Made by a program: the position numbers and the translations under genes
Notes under the pieces: model-generated
Told to the model about the DNA's origin: nothing
The model's input: the letters and a program-made list of their open reading frames with translations, nothing else
Databases searched by the model: none
Shown here: positions 33,084-44,369 of the stretch, piece by piece
Layout of the letters: every line of letters begins with the position of its first letter
How positions within the stretch are numbered: the stretch's first letter is position 1
Source of the DNA: Bacteroidota bacterium
Lineage (GTDB): Bacteria; Bacteroidota; Bacteroidia; Chitinophagales; JADIYW01
Assembly (NCBI GenBank): GCA_963169645.1
Contig: CAUJCO010000006.1
Coordinates: forward strand, 1-64,000
DNA: 64,000 bases
Reading direction: 5' to 3'

Positions 33084-33666
33084 TTCTGGTAAACATATAG
33101 TACGGACAATCCACAGAAGATAAGTTAACCAATGCATCCGGAATATTGCCGCCCGGTGAACTCAATGCTTGATGCGTTAATTCTACCTTTCCATTTCCTA
33201 ATGGTGTAATTTTAAAATAGGCTACCATCTTATCTACCCGCACATAATCATTGTTTTTAGGTAATAAATTCGGTGCTCCATCTAAATTAATCATCGTAAC
33301 ACCTTTGCTGTCTGTAGGCTGAAAAACCATGTGTGTTATGGCTTCACGTGTTTTGATGAAAGGAGCGGAGATAGTCATGTAGGTATAGTAATCATCGTTG
33401 TTTACTTTTTTTATCACCTTTACACTTCCTTTGTTTACTTTGTACATCCATTTATCGTATAAAGATGTTTTCTTTAAAAACTCGATTACTTCTTCCGGAG
33501 TTGTATTAAGCACCATAGAAACTTTGAATTCCTTTAATGCGGAACTTTCCGTCTTTCGATTCCAAATTTTTATTCCGTCTTTGTTTTTTTCAAGTTGCCA
33601 ATTGGATTGTGCATGTGTAGTGTGTAATAACAGGAAGGTGAAAATAGAAAAAACAAGTTGTTTCAT
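33064..33666 (-). CDS. START-domain-like secreted protein
   Basis: Signal peptide; NWQLEKNKDGIKIWNRKTESSALKEFKVSMVLNTTPEEVIEFL...YTYMTISAPFIKTREAI. Confidence 0.75.
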   Translation of the reverse strand: MKQLVFSIFTFLLLHTTHAQSNWQLEKNKDGIKIWNRKTESSALKEFKVSMVLNTTPEEVIEFLKKTSLYDKWMYKVNKGSVKVIKKVNNDDYYTYMTISAPFIKTREAITHMVFQPTDSKGVTMINLDGAPNLLPKNNDYVRVDKMVAYFKITPLGNGKVELTHQALSSPGGNIPDALVNLSSVDCPYYMFTRIRELLQ

Positions 33667-33810
33667 AAATAAATCAAAAATTATTATTTGGTATGATTAA
33701 ATCAAAGAATGTGCCACAAAATTAGGCACAATTTTAACAAGCATTCTACTTGAAATGTTTAATAAATACTAAATAATTTGTTTCTAAAAAACTAACCTAA
33801 CGGTAAATGG

Positions 33811-35178
33811 TTAGCTTTTCTCTTTTTTTACTTTTTTATCCTTGTATGATTTTCCAAATCCTACATTAAAATAAAAATCGATGCCGGAAAATTTCTTTTT
33901 AGCAAATGATGTGATTATGGTGCTACTGCCAAAGGTAAATTGACCAATACGCAAGCCGGCACCCATATTAAATCCACTGTATTGGTTGTAATTAATAGGT
34001 GCGTAAACAGAGAAAATTCGATGCTCAAATCTTGGTGTAACTGTAATGTCTATTGGTAAATTGGCAATAGCTGTACCTTTTTTAAAACTGTACGGATTGA
34101 ATTGTAAGTTGGTATTGATGTAAAACATTTTAACAACGCGAATATCAGCAAAGAGATTAATACTTGCCGCAAGTTTTATTTTTCGCGTGCCGGTTGGGAT
34201 GGTTTTTGTTCCTAATGAATCCAATACTTCATCGATATTATTGGTTTCACCATTGCTGTCCACTAAATGGCTTGCCGGAATATCTCGGCCGTTACCAATA
34301 AATGAGCGGCTGTTTTTTCCGAGCTTGTATTTGTTGAAACCCAAATCATTTACGGATAAACCAACCATTACAAAATGATCTTTGCTGTCTTTTAATTTGT
34401 ACTCATAGATGAAACCAAAATCAACACCAAAACCGTTTGCACCAAATTTATATTTAAAACCATCATCAATCACATCCGAAACATCTAAGTTGAATTTAGA
34501 ATTGCCTACATTAATGGCACTGTCAATAGCGCTCGTGTAGATTTTATTAAAGTTGATATCATCGGCAACAAATTGTGCATTAAAAATATTGGAAGTCATT
34601 TTTGCCGTAATACCTGTGTGTAACGCATGTCTTTCGCCAAAATTAAAACTTCTCGCATAGCCTGCGTAAATTTCGGAATATACGTTTACCGCAGCTGTTG
34701 CACGCTCATCTGTGAAGTTGGGAAGCCATGATAAAATATCTTCAAAATGATTGTAAAGTGAATAAACTAAATCTTGATTCAAGTCGTTCGCTGTAACAAT
34801 TGCACGAGCTCGAATTCCAAAATGGATGGCATTTTTTTCTTTGATACGTATGAAAGCACTTGGCCCTAATACAGATAGATTGACGTGTGCTTGTTTTCTT
34901 TTTCCGTCTAAATTTTGACCTACATATTTATCTTTATCCCAATTTTTAGCAATTCCTTTGAGTTTGCCGTTGATAGAAAAATAATTATTGCCTACTTCTG
35001 TATTGAGTCCAATAATATTGGCTTGCCATTTCATTTCTCCTGCAATTCCTGCTGCCGGATTAAGCGTATTGCTGAGTATTGCTTCTTTGGTTGAGAAATG
35101 TCCACCGAGATAATTTTGTGCTTTTAGTAGTGTATTACTTCCCAGAATAAATAAGCCAATTAATATTTTATTTCTCAT
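33811..35178 (-). CDS. Outer-membrane protein, DUF5723-like
   Basis: Signal peptide; FSTKEAILSNTLNPAAGIAGEMKWQANIIGLNTEVGNNYFSI; C-terminal barrel-like strands. Confidence 0.65.
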   Translation of the reverse strand: MRNKILIGLFILGSNTLLKAQNYLGGHFSTKEAILSNTLNPAAGIAGEMKWQANIIGLNTEVGNNYFSINGKLKGIAKNWDKDKYVGQNLDGKRKQAHVNLSVLGPSAFIRIKEKNAIHFGIRARAIVTANDLNQDLVYSLYNHFEDILSWLPNFTDERATAAVNVYSEIYAGYARSFNFGERHALHTGITAKMTSNIFNAQFVADDINFNKIYTSAIDSAINVGNSKFNLDVSDVIDDGFKYKFGANGFGVDFGFIYEYKLKDSKDHFVMVGLSVNDLGFNKYKLGKNSRSFIGNGRDIPASHLVDSNGETNNIDEVLDSLGTKTIPTGTRKIKLAASINLFADIRVVKMFYINTNLQFNPYSFKKGTAIANLPIDITVTPRFEHRIFSVYAPINYNQYSGFNMGAGLRIGQFTFGSSTIITSFAKKKFSGIDFYFNVGFGKSYKDKKVKKEKS

Positions 35179-35280
35179 AGTATTTATTTTGATGATTCTA
35201 ATTAAAATAGAATGCCATAAAAATAAATAAACTACTACTAATATTGAAGTACATTTATAAACACCTGTGCTTATGAGTTT

Positions 35281-36996
35281 TTATCCAAGCCATTTTTGTA
35301 AAATACGTTGTTGTTTTTCGTTGGCATTTTCGTCGATTTGTATTTTGTATTTTTTTCGTACATCTTGGGTAAGTGTAATAGTATATATTTTAATAGTACC
35401 TTGTCGGGATACCATTACATTAATTGTGTCGCCTATTTTTTTATGTTCATATATTTTTATGTAATCTTTCGTAGCTCTAAATCCATCAATCGCAATGATT
35501 TCATCGTGTACATTTAATCCACCTTGATAAGCACCGTAATTTTTATCAAGTTGTGTAATGATGAGTTTACCATCTTTAACCTGCGTTGCTAATCCAAGAA
35601 AAATAGATGCGGTTGTATTGGTGTCAATCAAGTTGATACCTACTAATTTGAAATAGTTGTTTTCATTTAGATTGTTTGTTGTATGCAAGAAATGTTGGAA
35701 TAAATCCGTGAATGATATATCACTAATGGAATTAAATGTATCTAAAAGAGATTGTTCTGTAATGCCTTTATTCGGATGCAAAAGATAATCGGCATATAAA
35801 TTCTTCATAACAGCATCTAAACTTTTTTTTCCATCAGAAAATGACATTAAAACGAAATCAAAAAATAAAGCAACTATAGCACCTTGCTTGTAGTAATTTA
35901 TTTGAGCATTAAAACTATTTTCATTGCGTCTGTAATATTTCAACCAAGTATCATAGCTGGATTGTGCCAATGTTTGTGTGTCTTTTCCGGCTGTGTTGCA
36001 CACTTCATTTAATGTATTTTCTATAATTTCCAAATATTTATTTCGTTCGGTAACACCTGCACGATAGCAAACAAAATCATCGTAGTAGCTGGTAACACCT
36101 TCAAAAAACCAGAGTAAATCGGTATAGTTTTCCGTGTCGTAATTATATGGAATTAACGATGACGGACGAATGCGTTTTACATTCCATAAATGAAAGTATT
36201 CATGTGCCAACAAACTGATAGCACTTTGATAATTCTCCGCATCATAATGCCATCTATAAATATGATTAACCGATGAATTTTTGTGTTCTAAGCCGCCAAA
36301 ACTATTATCTGTGTGATGTATAACAAATACATAATTATCACAAGGATGACTGCCGAAAATTTTTACTTCTTCTTCAATGATTTTCTTTAAATCGGCGATG
36401 AGTTTTTCTGTAGGGCAATTGCTTTTACCAAACATAGCCAACTCATGCGGTACATTGGCTGCTTCAAAAAAGTAGGAAACATGATTGCCAATTTCAATTG
36501 GAGAGTCGATAAGTTCATCTAAATTTTCAGCAACACGTATCCATTTATTTTGTCCTTTCTGCGGTAAGGCAGTCGATATATTTTTCCAATCCGTAGGCGG
36601 ATGTATCTCAATTTGTAACGGTGTATTTTCATTTCCATCTACATATAAAAATGTAGAAGCACCATTAATAAGTGCATGTTCATCATCTACAAAATTAGTA
36701 CGAACAGAATATTCAAAACAATAAATAGCATAATATAAACGAATGGTTTTCTCATTTTTAGTTTCTACTATCCATGTGTTTTTATTGGCTTTTGGTAAAG
36801 CGTGTTTTTCATTATTTTTACCCAATATTTCTACATTATCTAAATTCTTTTGAAACTCGCGAATTAAATAACTTCCGGGTGTCCATACGGGCATTTTTAA
36901 ATAGAGTATATCTTGTTCTATATGCTCGATAAGCATTTCTACTTCAACATAGTGTGTATGTGGATTGGGAAAACGGAGATGATAGGTTACATTCAT
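35281..36996 (-). CDS. M61 family metallopeptidase with PDZ domain
   Basis: LLAHEYFHLWNVKRIRP (HExxH), DLLWFFEGVTSYYDDFV, PDZ-like C-terminus GLNVHDEIIAIDGFRA. Confidence 0.9.
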   Translation of the reverse strand: MNVTYHLRFPNPHTHYVEVEMLIEHIEQDILYLKMPVWTPGSYLIREFQKNLDNVEILGKNNEKHALPKANKNTWIVETKNEKTIRLYYAIYCFEYSVRTNFVDDEHALINGASTFLYVDGNENTPLQIEIHPPTDWKNISTALPQKGQNKWIRVAENLDELIDSPIEIGNHVSYFFEAANVPHELAMFGKSNCPTEKLIADLKKIIEEEVKIFGSHPCDNYVFVIHHTDNSFGGLEHKNSSVNHIYRWHYDAENYQSAISLLAHEYFHLWNVKRIRPSSLIPYNYDTENYTDLLWFFEGVTSYYDDFVCYRAGVTERNKYLEIIENTLNEVCNTAGKDTQTLAQSSYDTWLKYYRRNENSFNAQINYYKQGAIVALFFDFVLMSFSDGKKSLDAVMKNLYADYLLHPNKGITEQSLLDTFNSISDISFTDLFQHFLHTTNNLNENNYFKLVGINLIDTNTTASIFLGLATQVKDGKLIITQLDKNYGAYQGGLNVHDEIIAIDGFRATKDYIKIYEHKKIGDTINVMVSRQGTIKIYTITLTQDVRKKYKIQIDENANEKQQRILQKWLG

Positions 36997-37139
36997 ACAG
37001 TATCTGTCGTAATTATGTAAGTAAAATTACAATCATTTTTTTAATTCTTATATGGTAGTTTTTATGCAATAAAAAATACTTGTCATAACAACAAACAAAA
37101 GTCTTTGGTAAATTGTAAATTTGATTTAAAATATACGAT

Positions 37140-38399
37140 ATGAAAAATCTATCATCACAACAATTAATGAATTTGGAAGATAAATTTAGTGCACATAATT
37201 ATCATCCATTGCCGGTGGTTTTGTCAAAAGGAAAAGGCGTTCATGTTTGGGATGTAGAAGGAAAACAATATTTAGATTTCTTATCAGCTTATTCTGCCGT
37301 GAATCAAGGGCATTGCCATCCTAAGATTGTAAAAGTGATGCAAGAACAAGCACAGATATTGACATTAACCTCTCGGGCTTTTCATAATAATTTGTTGGGT
37401 GTGTTTGCCGAATACATTACGCAAGTATTTGGTTACGATAAAGTATTGCCGATGAATACAGGAGTAGAAGCCTGCGAAACGGCGTTTAAATTAGCTCGTC
37501 GTTGGGGTTATGATGTGAAAGGAATTGCAGAAAATAAAGCTGTGATTATAGTTTGTGAAAATAATTTTTGGGGACGCTCCATTGCGGCTGTTTCTTCATC
37601 TACCGATCCTTCATCTTATGGTGGTTTTGGCCCGTTTGTTCCCGGAATTGTGAAAATTCCTTTTAATGATATACAAGCTTTAAAAGTGGCATTGCAAGAT
37701 AACAATGTAGCAGCCTTTATGGTAGAACCTATTCAAGGAGAAGCCGGCGTTGTAGTGGCTGATGAAAATTATTTACAACAAGTGCGTGCATTGTGTACGG
37801 AAAAGAATGTATTGTTTATTGCAGATGAAGTACAAACAGGCATCGCACGAACCGGTAAAATGTTAGCGTGCGATTATGCCAATGTGAAACCGGATATTCT
37901 TATTTTAGGTAAAGCTCTTAGTGGCGGCACCATGCCGGTTAGTGCGGTGCTATGTCGAGATGAAATTATGTTGTGTATAAAACCCGGTGAACACGGTTCT
38001 ACTTTTGGTGGAAATCCATTGGCTTGTGCAGTGGCAATGGCAAGTTTGCAAGTAGTAATTGATGAGCAATTGGCTGATAATGCAGCAAAAATGGGTGAGC
38101 TATTTAGAGCCGGATTGAATGCCATTGAACATCCTATTATAGATTTAGTACGTGGCAAAGGGTTGCTCAATGCATTGGTGATAAAAGATAGCAAAGAAAC
38201 GGAACACAATTGGAATACCGATGGCGAGATAGCTTGGAATTTATGCTTGAAAATGCGCGATAATGGATTACTTGCTAAACCAACACACGGCAATATTATT
38301 CGGTTTGCACCACCACTTGTTATTGATGAAACACAAGTGAATGAAGCAGTTCAAATTATTAAAACATCATTAGAACAAATAGCACCAATTCGAAATTAG
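37140..38399 (+). CDS. rocD: Ornithine--oxo-acid transaminase
   Basis: [79 protein letters not shown]. Confidence 0.93.
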   Translation: MKNLSSQQLMNLEDKFSAHNYHPLPVVLSKGKGVHVWDVEGKQYLDFLSAYSAVNQGHCHPKIVKVMQEQAQILTLTSRAFHNNLLGVFAEYITQVFGYDKVLPMNTGVEACETAFKLARRWGYDVKGIAENKAVIIVCENNFWGRSIAAVSSSTDPSSYGGFGPFVPGIVKIPFNDIQALKVALQDNNVAAFMVEPIQGEAGVVVADENYLQQVRALCTEKNVLFIADEVQTGIARTGKMLACDYANVKPDILILGKALSGGTMPVSAVLCRDEIMLCIKPGEHGSTFGGNPLACAVAMASLQVVIDEQLADNAAKMGELFRAGLNAIEHPIIDLVRGKGLLNALVIKDSKETEHNWNTDGEIAWNLCLKMRDNGLLAKPTHGNIIRFAPPLVIDETQVNEAVQIIKTSLEQIAPIRN

Positions 38400-38453
38400 T
38401 AAATAGATTTTTTCTATTAAATTTTATTTTTGATAGATGTATGAATGTTTTGG

Positions 38454-39110
38454 TTACGTTAGATTTTTTATAGCCAAACTATCATGAATATACATTCCTT
38501 TATCGGATAGTTTTGAATAATGTACCATTGCGGTTGCAATTTGTTCAGCCGTGATAGATTTATATTTGGATAATCCACCAACCATGATTGTATCCAATAG
38601 AGGTGATAGTTTTTGTGCAATGCCTTCACCTAATCTTTTCTCATTTCGTTCTCCAATTATTAAACTTGGTTGTAAAATGTGAAACGTTTCAAAGCTTATT
38701 TTTTGAATGGCTTTTTGAATAGCACCTTTAACTCTATTATAAAACATAATGGAATTTTCTGAAGCACCCAAAGCCGAAATTAATACATAGGTTGTTGCTC
38801 CATTTTGTTTGGCTATTTCGGCAACACGTAACGGATATTCATAATCTACTTTTTTAAATGCTTCTTGTGAACCGGCTTTTTTTATCGTCGTTCCTAAACA
38901 GCAAAATATACAATCAGCTTTTATAGCATCTGTGTGTTGGTCTAATTGGTCAAAATCCACAAGCACTTCTCTTATTTTAGGATTTGATTTTCCAAGCGAT
39001 TTTCTAGTTAAGATAACTATTGAACTAAATGTTGAATCATTTACTAATTTATCTACCACCAAGTTGCCCACTAAACCAGTAGCACCTACTACCAAAGCTG
39101 TTTTTGACAT
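38454..39110 (-). CDS. NAD(P)H-binding oxidoreductase (TIP30/HTATIP2-like)
   Basis: TALVVGATGLVGNLVVDKL; DCIFCCLGTTIKKAGSQEAFKKVDYEYPLRVAEIAK. Confidence 0.85.
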   Translation of the reverse strand: MSKTALVVGATGLVGNLVVDKLVNDSTFSSIVILTRKSLGKSNPKIREVLVDFDQLDQHTDAIKADCIFCCLGTTIKKAGSQEAFKKVDYEYPLRVAEIAKQNGATTYVLISALGASENSIMFYNRVKGAIQKAIQKISFETFHILQPSLIIGERNEKRLGEGIAQKLSPLLDTIMVGGLSKYKSITAEQIATAMVHYSKLSDKGMYIHDSLAIKNLT

Positions 39111-39176
39111 AAATTATATTTTACCAAATGTAAACAATATTTGTGTGAATTGGGAATACTCCTTACTTTTGCTTTT

Positions 39177-40034
39177 ATGATATTATTTGCAGATAGTGGC
39201 TCCACAAAAACAACTTGGTTGTTGTATAATGACAAAACAGGCGAGAAAGCATATTTTCATACCTTAGGTATATATCCAACGATACACAGTAAAGACGAGA
39301 TTATACAAAAAATTTATAATAGTCCGGAGTTGATTAAGTACAGTGATGCTGTAACTAAAATATTTTATTTTGGTGCAGGCTGTTCCAGTAATGAGCGTAT
39401 TGCATTGGTAGAGTCGGCATTGCGTGATGTGTTTGTGAAGGCAACAGCTGTAAGCGTAGAACACGATATGAAAGCCGCTGCAATTGCAGTTTGTGGCAAT
39501 CAACCAGGCATTGCTTGTATAATCGGTACAGGCTCTAATTCTATTTTTTTTGATGGAGAAAATCTGACCGAATCGTATGCCGGAATTGGTTATGTTTTAG
39601 GTGATGAAGCAAGTGGTGCTTATTTTGGCAAACTTATACTGCGCGATTTTTTGTATCATTTGTTGCCGGAAGAAATGGAGGCACATTTAGTAACTGAATA
39701 TAAACTCGATAAAAATAGAATTTTCCAATTGGTGTACAAAGAAGCATCACCGAATAGATATTTAGCCAGCTTTGCTCCGGTCTTATCAACGTTTAGAGCA
39801 ACCGATTATGTTCAAGTTTTATTGCAACGTGGCTTTACAGAGTTTTTTGATTTTCATATTTCTTGTTTTGAAAATTATCAAGAATATCCAATCGGATTTG
39901 TTGGCTCCATTGCATCTATTTTTAAAGAAGAATTGGAAAGAGTAGCAACAGATTTTGAATGCACCTTAGGAAAATTTGTTACCAACCCAATTGATGAGAT
40001 AGCCAATCATTTTATTGAACAGCAGAAAATTTAA
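39177..40034 (+). CDS. N-acetylglucosamine kinase-like (BadF/BadG/BcrA/BcrD ATPase family)
   Basis: MILFADSGSTKTTWLL; ACIIGTGSNSIFFDGENL; GIGYVLGDEASGAYFGK; start moved to in-frame 39177. Confidence 0.85.
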   Translation: MILFADSGSTKTTWLLYNDKTGEKAYFHTLGIYPTIHSKDEIIQKIYNSPELIKYSDAVTKIFYFGAGCSSNERIALVESALRDVFVKATAVSVEHDMKAAAIAVCGNQPGIACIIGTGSNSIFFDGENLTESYAGIGYVLGDEASGAYFGKLILRDFLYHLLPEEMEAHLVTEYKLDKNRIFQLVYKEASPNRYLASFAPVLSTFRATDYVQVLLQRGFTEFFDFHISCFENYQEYPIGFVGSIASIFKEELERVATDFECTLGKFVTNPIDEIANHFIEQQKI

Positions 40035-40069
40035 ACAACCTATTTTTGTTTATTATGTTATTTTAATAA

Positions 40070-40642
40070 ATGCATACAATAGAACCATATTGGAAATGGC
40101 GTGATTATTACAGAGCAGAAGCAGATGAGAAATCTCCATTTTATGGCCGTGTTTACAGCGAGTTTGAATACATCGATACTATTTATAATTATTACATTCA
40201 TCCGCAATGGGATTTTTTTGGTTCGGAAACATTGTATCTGAAGTTGCTATATGTAAACTATAATAAACACGTTGCTATCATAGAATTTATAGGTGAATGG
40301 AATGATTGTAGAGCCAATGATATCGAATTTTTAAAAAGAGATATTATTGATGGTTTGATAGAAAATGGGATTTATAAATTTGTCTTAATCGGTGAAAATG
40401 TGTTGGAATTTTTTAGTGATTGTGCTGATTATTACGAAGAATGGTATGACGATATTAAAGAACAAAACGGTTGGATAATAGCACTACATTTTAGAGAACA
40501 TATTATTGCTGAAATGCAACAAGCTACTATTCATCACTATATTCAAATAAATGAAAAATTTTCAGCTATTAATTGGCGACAGTATAAACCTTTACATCTG
40601 ATTGCCTATTTAGAAGCACATCAAGATAAATTACTTTCGTAA
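40070..40642 (+). CDS. Conserved hypothetical protein
   Basis: 190 aa intact ORF with coding composition; no recognised motif. Confidence 0.6.
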   Translation: MHTIEPYWKWRDYYRAEADEKSPFYGRVYSEFEYIDTIYNYYIHPQWDFFGSETLYLKLLYVNYNKHVAIIEFIGEWNDCRANDIEFLKRDIIDGLIENGIYKFVLIGENVLEFFSDCADYYEEWYDDIKEQNGWIIALHFREHIIAEMQQATIHHYIQINEKFSAINWRQYKPLHLIAYLEAHQDKLLS

Positions 40643-40708
40643 TTTCCTTTTTTATTTTATTCATTCTATTAGCACCATCAAATAGTTGGCTTTTTGTAAC
40701 TTTATAGC

Positions 40709-41443
40709 ATGTCAAAATTATTTATAGTTCCAACACCTATCGGCAATTTACAAGATATGACATTTCGAGCAGTCGAAGTATTGAAGTCCGTACAAATCAT
40801 TTTGGCAGAAGATACACGCACTTCTAAATTTTTATGTCAACAATTTTCAATTGAAACACCATTACAAGCTTATCATAAAGACAATGAACATAAAATGTTG
40901 GATACTATTGTTCAGAAAATAAAATCCGGTGTGGTAATGGCGTTAGTTTCTGATGCAGGCACACCTGGTATTTCCGATCCCGGTTTTTTAATTGTACGTG
41001 CTTGTATCCATAACCAAATAGAAGTGGAATGTTTGCCCGGAGCCACTGCATTTGTGCCGGCTTTGGTACAATCCGGTTTCCCAACCGATCGATTTATATT
41101 TGAAGGATTTTTGCCACATCAAAAAGGACGACAAAAACGATTATCGGCATTAGCAGATGAAACTCGAACAATTATTATATATGAATCACCGTATCGTATT
41201 TTAAAATTATTACAAGAGTTACAAATGTTTTTTGGCGCCAATCGGTTGGTTGCTATCAGCAGAGAAATTACCAAAAAATTTGAAGAAACTTTTAGAGGTA
41301 CAATCTTGGAAGCCATATCTCATTTTACCCAAAAAGAACCAAAAGGTGAATTTGTGGTAGTTGTGGAAGGAAAAGAAAAAGAGAAACAAACCGGATTAAC
41401 GAATAAAGAAAAATACGCAAACAAAGCAACTACACATGATTGA
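40709..41443 (+). CDS. rsmI: 16S rRNA (cytidine(1402)-2'-O)-methyltransferase
   Basis: LFIVPTPIGNLQDMTFRAVEVLKSVQIILAEDTRTSKFL; VSDAGTPGISDPGFLIVRAC; ECLPGATAFVPALVQSGF. Confidence 0.95.
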   Translation: MSKLFIVPTPIGNLQDMTFRAVEVLKSVQIILAEDTRTSKFLCQQFSIETPLQAYHKDNEHKMLDTIVQKIKSGVVMALVSDAGTPGISDPGFLIVRACIHNQIEVECLPGATAFVPALVQSGFPTDRFIFEGFLPHQKGRQKRLSALADETRTIIIYESPYRILKLLQELQMFFGANRLVAISREITKKFEETFRGTILEAISHFTQKEPKGEFVVVVEGKEKEKQTGLTNKEKYANKATTHD

Positions 41444-42236
41444 GTTATTACACATACAAACACAAACGATACATGCTGTACAAAAAGCAGCAAACTTTAT
41501 TCAACAGCAAATTGGACACGTACATCAGCAAGATGTGGAAGTTAAATCGTTGAATAGTTTGGTTACGTATGTAGATAAAGAAGCCGAAAAAATATTAGTG
41601 AATGAATTAAAAAATTGTTTGCCACAAGCAACATTTATTACCGAAGAAAATACCATTGAACAACAACAAGGCGAGTGGCAATGGATAATTGACCCATTAG
41701 ATGGAACAACCAATTTTATTCATCAAGTTCCGGTTTTTTGTATTTCCGTTGCGTTAAAATATCGCGATGAAATAGTAGTTGGTGTTGTGTATGAGTTGAA
41801 TAGAAATGAACTTTTTTATGCGTCAAAAAATAAGGGTGCTTTTTTAAATGGCAATAAAATTCAAGTATCCGCTACGCAATCTATGTCAGAAAGTTTAATT
41901 GCAACGGGTTTTCCGTATTATGATTTTGATTTCATAGATACGTATCTTTCCTTTTTTAAACATTTAATGACAACTACCCGCGGAATTCGTCGTTTGGGTT
42001 CTTCTGCTGTTGATTTATGTTATATTGCTTGTGGTCGTTTTGATGCCTATTTCGAGTATGCTCTTTCACCTTGGGATGTGGCTGCCGGTGCACTTATAGT
42101 GCAAGAAGCAGGTGGTGTTGTAGCTGATTTTAAAGGTGAAAAAAATTGGCTTTTCGGCCGTGAAATAGTGGCAACAAATTCGTTGATTGCAGCTACTTTT
42201 CAATCAACACTTTCCACTTTTTTTATTAATAAATAA
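41436..42236 (+). CDS. Inositol monophosphatase family protein
   Basis: FITEENTIEQQQGEWQWIIDPLDGTTNFIHQVPVFCISVAL; YALSPWDVAAGALIVQEAGGVV. Confidence 0.93.
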   Translation: MIELLHIQTQTIHAVQKAANFIQQQIGHVHQQDVEVKSLNSLVTYVDKEAEKILVNELKNCLPQATFITEENTIEQQQGEWQWIIDPLDGTTNFIHQVPVFCISVALKYRDEIVVGVVYELNRNELFYASKNKGAFLNGNKIQVSATQSMSESLIATGFPYYDFDFIDTYLSFFKHLMTTTRGIRRLGSSAVDLCYIACGRFDAYFEYALSPWDVAAGALIVQEAGGVVADFKGEKNWLFGREIVATNSLIAATFQSTLSTFFINK

Positions 42237-42238
42237 AA

Positions 42239-42265
42239 AAATGGCAACCTATCAGATTGCCATTT
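42239..42265. terminator. Bidirectional terminator hairpin
   Basis: AAATGGCAA...TTGCCATTT between convergent genes. Confidence 0.7.
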
Positions 42266-42326
42266 AAACTCTTTTTTAAAATTATACGTTGAGTTGCCTA
42301 ATAGGGACTCTGCATAATTTATTTTT

Positions 42327-43286
42327 TTATTGTGCAAAGGATGCTCTTGGACCACCACTTGCAAACGTAGCCAATATTCTGGATTTTTGACCATTAGAGA
42401 ACATATACATACAAGCATCATCGGTGTAATCCATATAGTTCATCCACATCTCAACCGGTGTGCCGGAGCAAGTAGATTTATGACCTGCAGCAGGACAACC
42501 ATAATTTGCGGTGTTATGTGTTGGAGTATCACTTACTAAATCGGAGCCGCAAGTAGCATCACCCCAAATATGACGTAAGTTTAACCAGTGACCCACTTCA
42601 TGCGTAGCTGTTCTTCCTTTATTGAATGGTGCAGTTGCAGTGCCAACACGACCCATTGCTGTATTAAGAATTACAACACCATCCGTAGAAGCTGCACCGC
42701 CCGGAAATTGAGCATAACCCAAAACACCACCACTTAATTTGCAAACCCAAATATTTAATTTTGTTGTTGGAGATGTGGCATTAATTCCACCTGTGGATGA
42801 TTTTTTCATCGCATCGTTTGTGCTCCAAGATTTTTTTGTTGTTTTCTTACGAACAACTTGGTCTAACACAAATCGGATTCCAACATTTGCTTTCACACTT
42901 TGAAAATTTGAGGGTACCAAATAGGAATCAGCGTTGGTTGCATTATAATCTTCATTTAATACATCAATTTGAGATTGGATTTGTGCTGTAGAAATGTTTT
43001 CGGAGGTGGTTCTGTAAAGTACATTCACTACAACCGGAATTTCAATTACACCATTTACTAAGCGTGCTTGCGCGTTATTTTTAATATTTTGCTGAATAAT
43101 CTGTTCAAAATTATTCATACGCTGTTCTAATTCCGGATCAGCCTTTAATTGTTGTTCCAATACTTCTTGTGAAGCACAGTTTCTGTGTAAAATAGGAGAT
43201 GAACCTTCATCTTCTGTTAGATTGTTTTTTTGGCATGATGCAAAAAAGCATGCAATTGCCAAACTCAATAAGGTTATTTTCTTCAT
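42327..43286 (-). CDS. M43 (pappalysin/cytophagalysin-like) zinc metalloprotease, lipoprotein
   Basis: TATHEVGHWLNLRHIWGDATCGSDLVSDTPTH (HExxHxxxxxH), downstream MNYMDYTDDACMYMFSNGQ; lipobox FFASC. Confidence 0.92.
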   Translation of the reverse strand: MKKITLLSLAIACFFASCQKNNLTEDEGSSPILHRNCASQEVLEQQLKADPELEQRMNNFEQIIQQNIKNNAQARLVNGVIEIPVVVNVLYRTTSENISTAQIQSQIDVLNEDYNATNADSYLVPSNFQSVKANVGIRFVLDQVVRKKTTKKSWSTNDAMKKSSTGGINATSPTTKLNIWVCKLSGGVLGYAQFPGGAASTDGVVILNTAMGRVGTATAPFNKGRTATHEVGHWLNLRHIWGDATCGSDLVSDTPTHNTANYGCPAAGHKSTCSGTPVEMWMNYMDYTDDACMYMFSNGQKSRILATFASGGPRASFAQ

Positions 43287-43440
43287 GTATGTTAGTTTAG
43301 ATAACTAATTTATGAAGAAAATTGATTTAAGTTAAGTGTTTCAACTTTTTTGTATGTTAATTCTTTAAAGTAATTTTCTATACAAGGACACTGACTAACT
43401 AAATCTTGTCCTATTCTATATTTAAAATGATAGAGGTAAT

Positions 43441-44337
43441 TTATTTCGTAAACATGCGACTCACCACTAATTCTTTGCTTCCGGCTTCATATTTGTAAAA
43501 TCCTTCCCCACTTTTTGCTCCCAAATATCCGGCAGTTACCATATTTACTAATAAAGGACAAGGTGCATATTTTGGATTTCCAAATCCATCGTGCAATACA
43601 CGCAAGATAGCTAAGCATACATCTAATCCAATAAAATCGGCTAATTGCAAAGGTCCCATTGGATGTGCCATACCTAATTTCATGACAGTGTCAATTTCTT
43701 GTACACCTGCAACGCCTTCGTACAATGAATAGATTGCTTCATTTATCATCGGCATTAAAATACGGTTGGCAACAAAACCCGGATAATCATTTACTTCAAC
43801 CGGAATTTTATTTAGTTTTTTTGATACTTCAAAGACTTTTTCATTGGATTCATTAGATGTGGCGTAACCGCGTATTACTTCAACTAATTTCATTACCGGA
43901 ACCGGATTCATAAAATGCATGCCTATAACTTTGTCGGCACGTTGAGTGCAAGCAGCAATTTTAGTAATGGAAATAGACGAAGTATTGCTGGCTAAGATGC
44001 AATGAGCAGCACAAACTTCGTCTAACTCACGAAATATTTTTTCTTTTATCGTAAAATTTTCGGAAGCAGCTTCAATTACTAAATCGGCATTCTGAACGCC
44101 TTCTTTTAATGCAGTGTAAGTTGTGATGTTTTGTAAAGTTTGCAACTTGGTAGCTTCATCGATTCCACCTTTTTGCAATTGTCTATCTAAATTTTTGGTG
44201 ATAGTTTGCAAGGCTTTATCTAAAGCTGTTTGTGCTATATCTACTAAAGCAACTTGATATCCAAATTGTGCGCATACATGTGCTATTCCGTTTCCCATTG
44301 TGCCGGAGCCAATTACTGTAATGTTTTTGATTGACAT
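43441..44337 (-). CDS. 3-hydroxybutyryl-CoA dehydrogenase family protein
   Basis: ITVIGSGTMGNGIAHVCAQFGYQVALVDI; ASNTSSISITKIA; GMHFMNPVPVMKLVEVI; DYPGFVANRILMPMINEAI. Confidence 0.93.
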   Translation of the reverse strand: MSIKNITVIGSGTMGNGIAHVCAQFGYQVALVDIAQTALDKALQTITKNLDRQLQKGGIDEATKLQTLQNITTYTALKEGVQNADLVIEAASENFTIKEKIFRELDEVCAAHCILASNTSSISITKIAACTQRADKVIGMHFMNPVPVMKLVEVIRGYATSNESNEKVFEVSKKLNKIPVEVNDYPGFVANRILMPMINEAIYSLYEGVAGVQEIDTVMKLGMAHPMGPLQLADFIGLDVCLAILRVLHDGFGNPKYAPCPLLVNMVTAGYLGAKSGEGFYKYEAGSKELVVSRMFTK

Positions 44338-44369
44338 ATTTTTGTTTCGTTTTTATTGTAGTGAGTTGT